A DNA stretch of 64,000 nt from NCBI GenBank assembly GCA_900314755.1, contig OMWH01000004.1, positions 62,001 to 126,000 of the forward strand, read 5' to 3'. The stretch is from an uncultured Prevotellaceae bacterium. GTDB taxonomy: Bacteria > Bacteroidota > Bacteroidia > Bacteroidales > Bacteroidaceae. The notes under the pieces were generated by a model. That model saw only the letters and a list, made by a program, of their open reading frames with translations, was not told the origin of the DNA and did not search any database. Both the position numbers and the translations under genes were made by a program. This document shows, piece after piece, positions 15,761-24,678 of this stretch (its first letter is position 1; each line of letters opens with the position of its first letter).

Positions 15761-17854
15761 TTAAAAAGCATCTATGAACGTACACTGCACACTGATGCGG
15801 CGGAACTTACTGCCTTCTTCCTCGGACACCTCTATATGATACTCGTAGTCGCGCTTCATCTTCTCGAAGGTGGCAAGCTCTTTCTCTATATAGTAGTTGA
15901 CACCGATGGCACGGGCGAACGCCAACTGGTCGTTGGTGGCGATTCCCTCTTTCGTGTTCAGTGTGATATTGGTCATCTCTTTGTTCTTATAGACAGGTTC
16001 GCCGTCGAACTCTCCATACTTGCCATCATAGGCGAGAGGACGGGAGATAGGCGATGCGTCAGCGGTGCCCTTAATGGCAATCTTCACGCGCTTGCCATCC
16101 TGGACGTATTTCGCAAAGTCTTCCTCAAAGGCCTTACGCATGATTTTCAGCATCGACATGGCGGCTCCTGACTCCTCGGTATGGTAGTGACCGGGCTTGA
16201 AGTCGTCACGGGCGGAGAACTCTTCCTCTACCTCGTAGGTGAACTCCACGGAGTAGTTGATGATGTTCTTGCCGTCTGCATCAACAGCGGGGTCGGCATG
16301 GGTCTTCACGGAGATATGGGTCTTGTCGGAAATGGTCTGCTCCTGCTTAGCCAGACTGATGATGTCTTCCTTGATGCTCTCCAGTCGCAGCTCTTCCATA
16401 TTGGTGGCGCGGATGACATCGATGGGTACGAAATTGGCATCCTCGGACATATAAGACAGGGACTTACGCTCTTTATTGTCGAAGATATAGGTCTTGCCTG
16501 TCTCGGGGTTGTAGACCTCAGCATAGACAATCTCAAACTTATCGTCAGGATTCAGTCCGTACTGGACGTTGCGGAACTCGAGACGGGTACCTTCAGCGAA
16601 CGACTTGATCTCTTCCAAAGGCACGTCAAGGAAGATGTCGGGCATGGAGTTGAAGAGAAGGGTCAGCTTCTTGGTCTTAGTGTTGTAGTCGCCGACAGAC
16701 CACTCGCTGCTCTCCAGGAGACCGTCAGCCATACGGGTAGCTATTTCACGCTCCAGTCCCATAGCCATCTCCTTGCGGGAGGCTTCGTTGACACGGGCAT
16801 TGTATTCCTCCAAGGTCTCACCGGGCATCTGCTTCATCCACTGGTCGAGTTTCTCGCTGAGCTCGCTGCTCATCATCTTGTTATAGTAGGGAGTGAGTCC
16901 GGGTACATCACTGTATACCAGGGCGTTGCTGGTATTGTAGAGGAGAAAGTCTCTTTCGTCAACATAGCTGAAGATACCGCCAATACCACTGATACCACCG
17001 TCCTGATTCTCCACAAAGAGACGCTCGGTGGGGTCGAGGAGGTTGACGATGGTAATGCGGGAGGGGGAGGTGAGCACATAGGCATATTTGCCGTTATGAT
17101 TGGACTGACATGCCAGGGCACTGCCCAGGTCGTCGACGGTGCTCTTGACATTGAACGTGGCGGTGTCGTAGACGGTGAGCTTGCCATCAGCGGTGGCTAC
17201 AAGCATCTTGCTGTTGTTATCGCAGAAGAAGACATCGTTGACACGGCTGTCGGTCTTGATGGTGGTGCGTACCGTTCCACGCTCGACATTCCAGATCTCC
17301 AGCGTCTTACCACTGAAGGCAGCGAGGAAGAAATAGTTGCTGCTGAAAATCATCTTGTCAGCGGCAACGGCGGAGATCCAGGTGCGCTCTACTTTCTTAC
17401 CCAGCACGTCGAAGAAGGTGATCTTCTTGTCGGAAGAGGCAACGACGAGCTGACGGGCATCGGGAGTATAGGCAATGGAGGTGAGGTTCACACCTTTCAT
17501 CTTGATCTTACGCTGGGGGATGAGCTTGGTACCGTAACGGAAGGTCTCAATGTACTGATTTCCTTTCTTGGGCTTCTCCAGACTGGCTATCGCACTGACG
17601 GAGAGGGGTATCTGAAGGCTCTTGATGGTGTCGCCCTTGAAGAGTTCCTTTCCCCGGTTGTTATAGGCGTTCCTGCCGTTATAGTAGAAAGAGGCAAAAG
17701 AGACATTACTGAACCCCTTGGGGTATATCTTTTGCTTAAGGACGCGTACTGTCTTGCTATTCACCTGCGAGTTTTTCACCTGATCTTTATCATCAGCGTG
17801 GCAGACGGTACCTGCAAAGAGGAGCGCTGTAAGGACAAGAAGATGTTTTTTCAT
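15761..17854 (-). CDS. Exported WD40-like propeller / OmpA-like C-terminal protein, partner of the metacaspase
   Basis: The 697-residue product has a signal peptide (LLVLTALLFAGTVCHA). Residues ~110-320 contain repeated blades resembling WD40/quinoprotein propellers (SIAYTPDARQLVVASSDKKI, LEIWNV, LVATADGKLTVYD). Residues ~337-480 match the middle module of the adjacent metacaspase (ETLEEYNARVNE, IFLDVPLEE, YNPETGKTYIFDN, NFVPID). The last ~130 residues contain GTADASPI and QLAFARAIGVNYYIE, which resemble a degenerate OmpA peptidoglycan-binding domain (LSxxRAxxVxxYL). I infer an envelope-anchored scaffold or substrate for the protease. The exact fold assignments are tentative; the operon and module sharing are directly visible. 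Confidence 0.72.
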   Translation of the reverse strand: MKKHLLVLTALLFAGTVCHADDKDQVKNSQVNSKTVRVLKQKIYPKGFSNVSFASFYYNGRNAYNNRGKELFKGDTIKSLQIPLSVSAIASLEKPKKGNQYIETFRYGTKLIPQRKIKMKGVNLTSIAYTPDARQLVVASSDKKITFFDVLGKKVERTWISAVAADKMIFSSNYFFLAAFSGKTLEIWNVERGTVRTTIKTDSRVNDVFFCDNNSKMLVATADGKLTVYDTATFNVKSTVDDLGSALACQSNHNGKYAYVLTSPSRITIVNLLDPTERLFVENQDGGISGIGGIFSYVDERDFLLYNTSNALVYSDVPGLTPYYNKMMSSELSEKLDQWMKQMPGETLEEYNARVNEASRKEMAMGLEREIATRMADGLLESSEWSVGDYNTKTKKLTLLFNSMPDIFLDVPLEEIKSFAEGTRLEFRNVQYGLNPDDKFEIVYAEVYNPETGKTYIFDNKERKSLSYMSEDANFVPIDVIRATNMEELRLESIKEDIISLAKQEQTISDKTHISVKTHADPAVDADGKNIINYSVEFTYEVEEEFSARDDFKPGHYHTEESGAAMSMLKIMRKAFEEDFAKYVQDGKRVKIAIKGTADASPISRPLAYDGKYGEFDGEPVYKNKEMTNITLNTKEGIATNDQLAFARAIGVNYYIEKELATFEKMKRDYEYHIEVSEEEGSKFRRISVQCTFIDAF

Positions 17855-17901
17855 TGAAATAATTATTAAAAGAGTTGTTACTAGCTGTTATTCATTGGTT
17901 G

Positions 17902-17909
17902 CAAATATA
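17902..17909 (-). promoter_or_regulatory. Promoter -7 box of the WD40-like/metacaspase operon
   Basis: Read on the minus strand this is TATATTTG, 47 bp before the start codon. The surrounding GCAAATATACGTATT is identical to the region of the secDF promoter at 22014-22028. Confidence 0.65.
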
Positions 17910-17972
17910 CGTATTATTCATGAAATGACAAAATTATTTGTAATTAAATGATGTATTCTCGAAAAAAAAACA

Positions 17973-17980
17973 TACTTTTG
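17973..17980 (+). promoter_or_regulatory. Promoter -7 box of the DUF4384-like gene
   Basis: TACTTTTG lies 27 bp before ATG 18008 and is divergent from the metacaspase operon promoter about 65 bp away. Confidence 0.6.
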
Positions 17981-18007
17981 CACTATTAATATAATAGTAT
18001 TCAACTC

Positions 18008-18865
18008 ATGAGAAAGCTCTTTTTATCCGTCTTCCTGGGGGCATCACTGTCTGCCCTCGCACAAGACGTTAGAACGGTGGAGGCAGAATATTTCTATGTC
18101 GTCCCTGAGGATGTGTCACTTGCCGCTGGTAAGAAAACGGCACTGGATCATGCGAAAATACAGGCTATTGCAGATGCTTATGGCACGGTGGTATCACAGA
18201 CAAATACAATGCGAATGGCTAACCGCAACGGGACGGCTTCCATGGATTTCCTGTCGATAGGTGGCAGTGACGTGAAAGGGGAATGGATAGAGACAATCGG
18301 TGAACCACTGTATGACATCAGCTATGACAGCGGTCAGTTGATGGTCCACGTGAAGGCGAAGGGCAGGATACGTGAGATCGTGTCCAACGGCATAGAGTTC
18401 CAGGCAAGGGTGCTGCGCAATGGCACGGAGGACCGCTTTGAGTCGGAGAAATTCAATAACGGGGATAATTTTTACGTGTCGTTCTCATCACCAGTGGCTG
18501 GCTATGTCGCCATTTACCTGGTGGATGTGGGAAACGATGCGGTATGCTTGCTCCCCTACCAACAACAGCAGGAGGGTATCTATGAGGTGAAGGCTAACCA
18601 GCGGTATGTGTTCTTCAGCGTGGAGGACGCACCGCCTGTGGAGAAGTCGCTGGTGGACCTTTATAACATGACATCACTATATCCGGTGGAGCAGAATCAT
18701 GTCTACGTCATCTTCTCTCCACAGCCCTTTGTGAAGGCTTCGGATAATGATGCGGGGGAGCTGAGGCAACTGAAGGGTGATGACTTCCAGAAATGGCTCG
18801 CAAAATGCAGGAAAAGGGATGCGAATATGACGGTGAAGATTATTCCGATTTCGATTTGGAAATAA
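18008..18865 (+). CDS. Exported DUF4384-like protein
   Basis: The 285-residue product has a signal peptide (FLSVFLGASLSALAQ). The N-terminal half (VEAEYFYVVPEDVSLAAGK over two strands, AKIQAIADAYGTVVSQ) resembles periplasmic domains that start with a processed-precursor-like helix. The second half (FYVSFSSPVAGYVAIYLVD, VCLLPY, YEVKANQRYVFFS) matches the DUF4384 pattern. DUF4384 domains are known to accompany caspase-family proteins. Here the gene is divergent from the metacaspase operon, sharing a 150-bp promoter region. The biochemical role is unknown. A strong bidirectional terminator follows. Confidence 0.72.
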   Translation: MRKLFLSVFLGASLSALAQDVRTVEAEYFYVVPEDVSLAAGKKTALDHAKIQAIADAYGTVVSQTNTMRMANRNGTASMDFLSIGGSDVKGEWIETIGEPLYDISYDSGQLMVHVKAKGRIREIVSNGIEFQARVLRNGTEDRFESEKFNNGDNFYVSFSSPVAGYVAIYLVDVGNDAVCLLPYQQQQEGIYEVKANQRYVFFSVEDAPPVEKSLVDLYNMTSLYPVEQNHVYVIFSPQPFVKASDNDAGELRQLKGDDFQKWLAKCRKRDANMTVKIIPISIWK

Positions 18866-18880
18866 GAGGTGAGAAATAAA

Positions 18881-18914
18881 GAAGTCCGCTTTCCAGTTGG
18901 GAAGCGGACTTCTT
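18881..18914. terminator. Bidirectional terminator between the DUF4384-like gene and secDF
   Basis: GAAGTCCGCTTTCC and GGGAAGCGGACTTC form a 13-14 bp stem (one G-T/A-type mismatch at the loop end) with AGTT loop. A-rich sequence precedes it and TTTATT follows it, so it can serve both convergent genes. Confidence 0.88.
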
Positions 18915-18941
18915 TATTATATTAAATAATGTACGCGCGTG

Positions 18942-21900
18942 TTATGCCTCTGCGTCGTTCTCACGGATGGCGCGTCCCATCACCAGGAAGGCGGTGGGGG
19001 CAGCGATGAAGATGGACGAGAGGGTACCGAAGATAACACCGAGGATCATGGCGAAGGAGAAGCTGCGGATGCTGTCACCACCAAGGATGAAGATACACAG
19101 CAGCACGATCAGCGTGGTCACGGAGGTGTTGATGGTACGTGCCAGGGTCTGGTTCAAAGAACCGTTGAACAGGCTCTGACGGTCACGCTTAGCATACAGG
19201 TTGAAGTTCTCACGGACACGGTCGAAGACCACCACCTTATCGTTGATAGAGTAACCGATAACGGTCAGGATAGCACCGATGAAGGTCTGGTCAATCTCGA
19301 GTGACATGGGTACCCATCCCCACAGTACGCTGTAGAAGCCAATGACAATCAATGCATCGAGGGCGAGGGCAACGATAGAACCTACGGAGTAGGCGACATT
19401 GCGGAAGCGCAGCAGGATGTACAGGAAGATGGCAATCAGGGCGATGATAACGCTGATGATAGCACCGTAGGTGATGTCTTTGGCGACGGAAGGTCCTACC
19501 TTCGACGAGCTGATGATGGAACCACCCTCACGGACATCAGGGTTCTTAAAGGCATCCACACTTGCCTGGTTGACAAAACCAGCTTTCTTCAGCGTGTTAT
19601 AAAGGATCGTCTCTGCCTTGTCGTCGACCTGCGGGTTGTTGGACTCGATATCCCAGTTGGTGGAGATACGGACGGTCTTGCCGTCGGTACCGAGGGCGAT
19701 GACGCTGGTATTAGCATCCTTGCCGGCATTCTCGCCAATGGTGTTGACGAAGGCTCCGCCAAGGGCTACACGGACTTGCTCGACGGGCACTGCCTTGTCG
19801 AGGGTCACCACGTAGTTACGTCCTCCGGTGAAGTCGATGCTCTGGCTGAGTCCACGGACAGCGAAGCTGACGATGAACAGGATGGCGGCAACACCCCAGA
19901 TTGTGAACGACTTCTTATACATACCCATGAAGTTGAACTTGGTGTTCTGCATCATGTTACGGCTGTAGACAGTCGAGAAGGTGAGGTTCTGCCACTTGTC
20001 TTTCTTCATCTTGGCATCGTAGACCAGACGGGTCATGAAGACAGCGGTGAAGAAGGATACGCAGATACCGATCATCAAAGTGGTTGCGAAACCACGGATA
20101 GGACCTGTACCGAAGACGTACAGGATGATACCGGTAATCAGTGACGTGAAGTTAGAGTCGAAGATGGCGCTGAACGCATTGGAATAACCGAGGTTCAGGG
20201 CTTCCTTCACACTGTGTCCCTTACGCAGCTCTTCCTTGGTACGCTCGTAGATAAGCACGTTGGCATCAACAGCGGTACCGAGGGTCAGCACGATACCGGC
20301 AATACCTGGCATCGTCAGCGCTGCCTGGAAGGAGGTAAGGATACCGAGGGTGAAGAAGAGGTTGAACAGCAGGGCGCAGTTGGCAAGCATACCAGGGATG
20401 AAGCCGTAAAGCATCACCATGTAGATCATCAGCAGCACGAAGGCAACGATGAAGGAGATGACACCCTGTTTGATGGACTGAGCACCGAGTGACGGACCAA
20501 CGACTTCCTCCTGTACGATGCGGGTAGGTGCCGGCATCTTACCAGAGTTGAGGGTGTTGGCAAGGTCCTTGGTATCCTCGATGGTGAAGTTACCCGTGAT
20601 GGAGGAGTTACCACCGTCAATCTGGGTGAGGATACGGGGTGCGCTATATACTGCGTCGTCGAGGACGATGGCAACACCACGTCCGATGTTCTGCTTGGTG
20701 ATCTGACTCCAGCGACGGGCACCGTCGGAGTTCATCTGCATGGAGACAGAGGGGTGACCCATCTGGTCGAACTCGTCCTTGGCATTGGTGATGACATCAC
20801 CCTCCAGTGGAGCACGGCCGTTGGGCTCGGTAATCTTCAGAGCATAAAGAGCGAAGATCTCGCCCTTGGTGTTCTCACCGAAGTCTTCTGCCTTGGCTCC
20901 CCAGCGCAGCTTACACTCAGCGGGGAGAATCTGTCTGGCGATGTCGCTGTAGATGACTTTGTTGACATCAGCGGTATCGCGGGCGTTGGCATAGCCGACA
21001 ATAGCGAGTCCCTGGGGGACGGGCTGGAAGACGGCGAACAACGGGTTCTGCTTCAGGGCTGCTTCCTTGGCAGCGGCATCAACTGCCTTGTCGTTCTTCT
21101 TAGCGAGTTTAGAGGCAAGGTCAGCTGCGGCAGCCTTGGTAGTATCAGCAACAGCTTCGGCAGCTTGAGAGGTGGAGGTGGTGTCAGCTGCCTCGGGCTG
21201 TGCTTCACCGCCAGTAGCGGCATATTTCTGATTCAACTGGGACAACAGGGGGGCAATCTCCTGAGAGTTATAGGTCTCCCAGAACTCGAGGTTGGCACTT
21301 CCCTGCAACAACTTGCGGACACGCTCGGGCTCCTTGATACCAGGCATCTCGACCATGATACGACCGCTCTGTCCTTCCAGCTTCTGGATGTTGGGCTGTA
21401 CGACACCGAACTTATCGATACGGTTGCGGACAACATTGAAGGAGTTATCAACAGCGGACTGTACCTCGGCACGGAGGGCACGCTCCACCTCAGCATCGGT
21501 GCTGTTGGTGCTGACCTTACCCTTCATCTGCTGGGTAGCGAAGACGGCAGCCAGAGGACGACCGTTGCTGTTCTGCTTCCAGTACTTGATAAACAGGGAG
21601 ATGAAGTCGTTCTGACTGGTCTCCTCTTCCTTCTTAGCCTCTTCCATGGACTTCTTGTAGGCAGCATCGGTCTTGTGGTCTGCCAGTACGTCGACAACGT
21701 CGGGTACGGACACCTCAAGAATCACATTCATACCGCCCTTCAAGTCAAGACCGAGGCCGATTTCCATCTCGCGGCACTGCTTGAAAGAATAGATTCCGCA
21801 GTACACTTTCTCGTTCATGATGGAGTCGAGGTACTCCTGACCGGCTTCCTCACTCATGGCGGCTGCCTTATTCTCGTGGTAGCGTGTCACAAATGAGAAG

Positions 21901-21968
21901 GAGAGGTAGAAGCAGCACACGAGAATCAAGACGAGTGCAATAAACTTTACAATTCCTTTGTTTTGCAT
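18942..21968 (-). CDS. secDF: Protein translocase subunits SecD-SecF fusion
   Basis: SecDF uses the proton-motive force to aid export through SecYEG. The 1008-residue fused protein has one N-terminal membrane segment, the SecD motif GLGLDLKGGMNVILEV and a P1-like periplasmic region with an Ala/Lys/Asp-rich insert (~250-310). It then has GNFTIEDTKDLANTLNSGKMPAP split over family motifs, the SecD membrane bundle (GTAVDANVLIYERTKEELR) and the SecF half (SIDFTGGRNYVV, GYSINDKVVVFDRVREN). Fusion of SecD and SecF is normal in Bacteroidota. It is transcribed alone from a TATATTTG promoter at 22015. Confidence 0.97.
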   Translation of the reverse strand: MQNKGIVKFIALVLILVCCFYLSFSFVTRYHENKAAAMSEEAGQEYLDSIMNEKVYCGIYSFKQCREMEIGLGLDLKGGMNVILEVSVPDVVDVLADHKTDAAYKKSMEEAKKEEETSQNDFISLFIKYWKQNSNGRPLAAVFATQQMKGKVSTNSTDAEVERALRAEVQSAVDNSFNVVRNRIDKFGVVQPNIQKLEGQSGRIMVEMPGIKEPERVRKLLQGSANLEFWETYNSQEIAPLLSQLNQKYAATGGEAQPEAADTTSTSQAAEAVADTTKAAAADLASKLAKKNDKAVDAAAKEAALKQNPLFAVFQPVPQGLAIVGYANARDTADVNKVIYSDIARQILPAECKLRWGAKAEDFGENTKGEIFALYALKITEPNGRAPLEGDVITNAKDEFDQMGHPSVSMQMNSDGARRWSQITKQNIGRGVAIVLDDAVYSAPRILTQIDGGNSSITGNFTIEDTKDLANTLNSGKMPAPTRIVQEEVVGPSLGAQSIKQGVISFIVAFVLLMIYMVMLYGFIPGMLANCALLFNLFFTLGILTSFQAALTMPGIAGIVLTLGTAVDANVLIYERTKEELRKGHSVKEALNLGYSNAFSAIFDSNFTSLITGIILYVFGTGPIRGFATTLMIGICVSFFTAVFMTRLVYDAKMKKDKWQNLTFSTVYSRNMMQNTKFNFMGMYKKSFTIWGVAAILFIVSFAVRGLSQSIDFTGGRNYVVTLDKAVPVEQVRVALGGAFVNTIGENAGKDANTSVIALGTDGKTVRISTNWDIESNNPQVDDKAETILYNTLKKAGFVNQASVDAFKNPDVREGGSIISSSKVGPSVAKDITYGAIISVIIALIAIFLYILLRFRNVAYSVGSIVALALDALIVIGFYSVLWGWVPMSLEIDQTFIGAILTVIGYSINDKVVVFDRVRENFNLYAKRDRQSLFNGSLNQTLARTINTSVTTLIVLLCIFILGGDSIRSFSFAMILGVIFGTLSSIFIAAPTAFLVMGRAIRENDAEA

Positions 21969-22014
21969 GTTGTTTCTTATATGATTTAATTATTGTTTCC
22001 GCTATTTTAGCCTG

Positions 22015-22022
22015 CAAATATA
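22015..22022 (-). promoter_or_regulatory. secDF promoter -7 box
   Basis: Minus-strand TATATTTG, about 47 bp upstream of the secDF start, embedded in GCAAATATACGTATT as in the metacaspase operon promoter. Confidence 0.65.
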
Positions 22023-22070
22023 CGTATTTTTCTCCACTTACCGAAATTTATAAGGAAAATTCGTCGTTTT

Positions 22071-23162
22071 TCACTCATTTCCACCTATTTTAAACCAACA
22101 AATGATAGGATAATGGTCGCTGGCGTCTATTTCTCTGTCTATCTTGCAGTTGTAGGGGGTGATACTACTGGTGCAGAAGATATGGTCAATACGGAAGGGG
22201 AATCCTTTCTGATTATATGACAAACCGAGTCCTCTGCCGGTGCTCACAAAGCAGTCGGTCAGCTCGCGGGCAACGCGGTGACGGGAATAGGAAATGGGAT
22301 TGTCGTTGAAGTCGCCGCAGAGCAGGATGGGGTACTGACGATGGGCTTCTACATAACGGCAGACGGCTTCTATCTGGGGGGAGCGCTTGGTGGATGACTC
22401 GGCAAGGGTGACAACCAGTCGCTTGGACTCCTGACGCATGGTGTCGCCCTTGACCTCACCCTTGAGGATATTCTTATAACGCACCCGGTCTGCGGAAGAG
22501 AGGTGGGTACCCTCGAAATGGTTGTTGATGACAAGCAGGGTGTCGCTGCCTACCTGCAGGTACCATGCCACGCTGCCATTGCATGTGGAGCGGTAGGTGA
22601 TGCGCTCACGGCGGAGGATGGGAAAGCGGGTATGGATACCGACACCGTTCAGATAGCGGTTGCTGTCGAACATGAGGGTGTCGTTATAGGGGTATTTCTT
22701 CTCGTAGTGCTGGAAGCAATAGCGTCTCCAGGTGTCGACATCTTCCTGCAGGCAGACGATATCAGCATCTTGCTGGAAGAGGTAGTCACGGATAGCCTCA
22801 AAGCCTTGCTCGTACTTATAGTTGCCTCCGTACTCACAGACGTTATAGCTGAGAAGCTTGAGGGCTCCCTCCGGAGGGGTACTGCGCATGTTGAGGGGCA
22901 TATAAATAGTAATAGGTACGTAGGCAAGGAGGTAGCCGGCAATAGGGATGATGACCATGCGGAACTTGAAGAGGACCCAGAAAAGGAGGAAGGCGAGGTT
23001 GGCAAGGAGAAACAGGGGGAACGTCATGCCGACACACGACAGGACGGGGTGGTCGACGGGGTTCAGCCGGTCGCTGTAGCCAACAAGGCACATGACGATG
23101 ATGGTGGCGATATTGGCACCTGCCACCAACTGGATGGTGAATGTCTTTAACTGCTTGATCAA
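22071..23162 (-). CDS. Membrane-anchored endonuclease/exonuclease/phosphatase family protein
   Basis: The 363-residue product starts with about three membrane helices (residues ~10-90), followed by an EEP (DNase I-like) domain. Family motifs are visible: LSYNVCEYGG (Asn), VCLQEDVD (metal-binding Glu), CGDFNDNPIS (Asp/Asn) and ASDHYPI (catalytic His). Such proteins hydrolyse phosphodiester or phosphoester bonds of nucleic acids, lipids or sugars; here the domain would face the side opposite the loops, and the substrate is unknown. Its ATG overlaps the rhomboid stop by four bases, so the two genes are translationally coupled. Confidence 0.86.
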   Translation of the reverse strand: MIKQLKTFTIQLVAGANIATIIVMCLVGYSDRLNPVDHPVLSCVGMTFPLFLLANLAFLLFWVLFKFRMVIIPIAGYLLAYVPITIYMPLNMRSTPPEGALKLLSYNVCEYGGNYKYEQGFEAIRDYLFQQDADIVCLQEDVDTWRRYCFQHYEKKYPYNDTLMFDSNRYLNGVGIHTRFPILRRERITYRSTCNGSVAWYLQVGSDTLLVINNHFEGTHLSSADRVRYKNILKGEVKGDTMRQESKRLVVTLAESSTKRSPQIEAVCRYVEAHRQYPILLCGDFNDNPISYSRHRVARELTDCFVSTGRGLGLSYNQKGFPFRIDHIFCTSSITPYNCKIDREIDASDHYPIICWFKIGGNE

Positions 23163-24085
23163 GACTGCTGGCTTTGCTCGAACAACTTCTTCTTCTCTTC
23201 CTTCGTCAAGCTGTCATAACCGCTCTTGCGGATCTTGTCGAGGATAGCGTCAATCTCTGCCTGGTTGGCACGGGGCTGCTTGGGGGGCTTCTGAGGCTCG
23301 TCATCGGTCTCGTCGACCCAGCGGCGACGGTTGCTGGTGGTGTGGCGCTGCTGACGCTCGTCGAAACGGCGCTTCATCTGGTCGAAGAACTCTTGCCCGC
23401 GACTGCGACCGAAGCCGCTGCCGTTGCCAGGGTGCTTGCGCCAGTAACGGATCATGATGAAACCGAAAAGCATACCGCCAAGATGCGCGGTATGGGCTAC
23501 ACCGTCACCAGGACCGCTAAGGGCAGAGAACAGCTCGATGGCGATATACCCTACAACAAGCCACTTCGCCTTGATGGGGAACGGGAAGGGGATGATAAAC
23601 AGACGCTCGTTGGGGAACGTCATACCGAAAGCTAACAGGATGGCATAGACGGCTCCGGAGGCTCCGATGGTGGTCCACAGGTTGAGGTAGTCAGCGGTTG
23701 CCATAATGGTACCGCCCAAGTTGACTTGCTCGTAGGCTGCCAGACCATCGACCATGTAGTTGATGTACTGGGCGAGCTCTTGGGTCATACCGGCTCCAAT
23801 ACCGCACGAAATGTAATAAAAAAGGAATTTCTTCGGACCCCATACGCGCTCGATGACGGCACCAAACATCCATAGGGCAAACATATTGAAGAAGATATGC
23901 ATGAGACCCCCATGCAGGAACATATAGGTGACGAACTGGTAGATACGGAAATCGCGCGCCATGAAAAAATGAAGTCCCAGCATCGAGGTCAGGTCGATAC
24001 CGCGTAACTCTAACACCCAAGTCGCTATGAACGCCAGAAAATTGACGATCAGCAGATTCTTGGTCATTGTCGGTATGTTATTCAT
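23159..24085 (-). CDS. Rhomboid family intramembrane serine protease
   Basis: The 308-residue product has six predicted membrane helices. The rhomboid signatures are LMHIFFNMFALWMFG (H-x-x-x-N region), the catalytic serine in GASGAVY (Ser143) and the catalytic histidine in HTAHLGG (His201). A cytoplasmic tail of ~90 residues is basic and glutamine/proline-rich and ends with IDAILDKIRKSGYDSLTKEEKKKL split around a conserved small helix pair seen in many Bacteroidota rhomboids. It cleaves membrane proteins within the bilayer; substrates are not known. The EEP gene follows with a four-base overlap. Confidence 0.93.
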   Translation of the reverse strand: MNNIPTMTKNLLIVNFLAFIATWVLELRGIDLTSMLGLHFFMARDFRIYQFVTYMFLHGGLMHIFFNMFALWMFGAVIERVWGPKKFLFYYISCGIGAGMTQELAQYINYMVDGLAAYEQVNLGGTIMATADYLNLWTTIGASGAVYAILLAFGMTFPNERLFIIPFPFPIKAKWLVVGYIAIELFSALSGPGDGVAHTAHLGGMLFGFIMIRYWRKHPGNGSGFGRSRGQEFFDQMKRRFDERQQRHTTSNRRRWVDETDDEPQKPPKQPRANQAEIDAILDKIRKSGYDSLTKEEKKKLFEQSQQS

Positions 24086-24346
24086 CTTAAATACTTTGCT
24101 AAATAATTACTATATGTCTGACGAGGGGTGATGCTAGCGCACTTCAACCTCGTTGTGTGCGCAAAATTACGAAAAATATCTGTTTTTTGACACAAAATAA
24201 GGGGCAGATGCACTTTTTTTCAAAAAAAATCGCACTTTTTTCGCATTTTTGTTTGTTTTTTTAATTCTTTCTCCTATATTTGCAGAGAATTCGAGTAGAA
24301 AACCGACTTAAACTATTAATATTTAATTTTTTAAACAACAACAATT
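24086..24346. other. AT-rich divergent control region of rhomboid and HU genes
   Basis: This 261-bp gene-free stretch contains long A/T runs (24183-24265) and the HU promoter. No open frame or RNA structure was recognised. Confidence 0.5.
24275..24282 (+). promoter_or_regulatory. HU gene promoter -7 box
   Basis: TATATTTG, giving a leader of about 60 nt before ATG 24347. Confidence 0.7.
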
Positions 24347-24622
24347 ATGAACAAGACAGAATTAATTGAGAAGATTGCAGCCTCTGCAAAACTGACTAAG
24401 GCTGATTCTAAGAAAGCACTTGATGCAACAATCGACGCTATCGCTGGTGCACTGAAGAAGGGTGACAAAGTTCAGCTCGTTGGTTTCGGTACTTTCTCTG
24501 TAACTAAGAAGCCTGCTCGTGAGGGTATCAACCCCGCTACCAAGCAGAAGATCAAGATTGCTGCTAAGAAGGTGGCTAAGTTCAAGGCTGGTGCAGAGCT
24601 TGCAAAGGTTGTGAACAAATAA
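24347..24622 (+). CDS. HU family DNA-binding protein
   Basis: The 91-residue basic protein has the HU/IHF pattern: MNKTELIEKIAASAKLTKADSKK over the N-terminal helices, GDKVQLVGFGTFSV, the DNA-binding arm REGINPATKQKIKIAAKKVAKFKAG over two strands, and the terminal helix. It bends and compacts DNA in the nucleoid. The gene is monocistronic, with its own promoter and a strong terminator. Codon use looks like that of a highly expressed gene. Confidence 0.96.
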   Translation: MNKTELIEKIAASAKLTKADSKKALDATIDAIAGALKKGDKVQLVGFGTFSVTKKPAREGINPATKQKIKIAAKKVAKFKAGAELAKVVNK

Positions 24623-24644
24623 ATTTGTAAAGAAAATTTTAAAA

Positions 24645-24670
24645 GACTCCCCCACCAGGGAGTTTTTTTT
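24645..24670 (+). terminator. Intrinsic terminator of the HU gene
   Basis: The stem GACTCCC/GGGAGT, a short loop and a run of eight to nine T. Confidence 0.92.
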
Positions 24671-24678
24671 GATGGATA

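Noticed and set aside
16181-17857. 558-codon open frame antisense to the WD40-like gene
   Set aside because: Same reasoning: low-complexity antisense shadow, while the minus-strand protein has a signal peptide and homologous module.
20754-21896. 380-codon open frame antisense to secDF
   Set aside because: secDF is unambiguous; the antisense frame reflects codon bias only.
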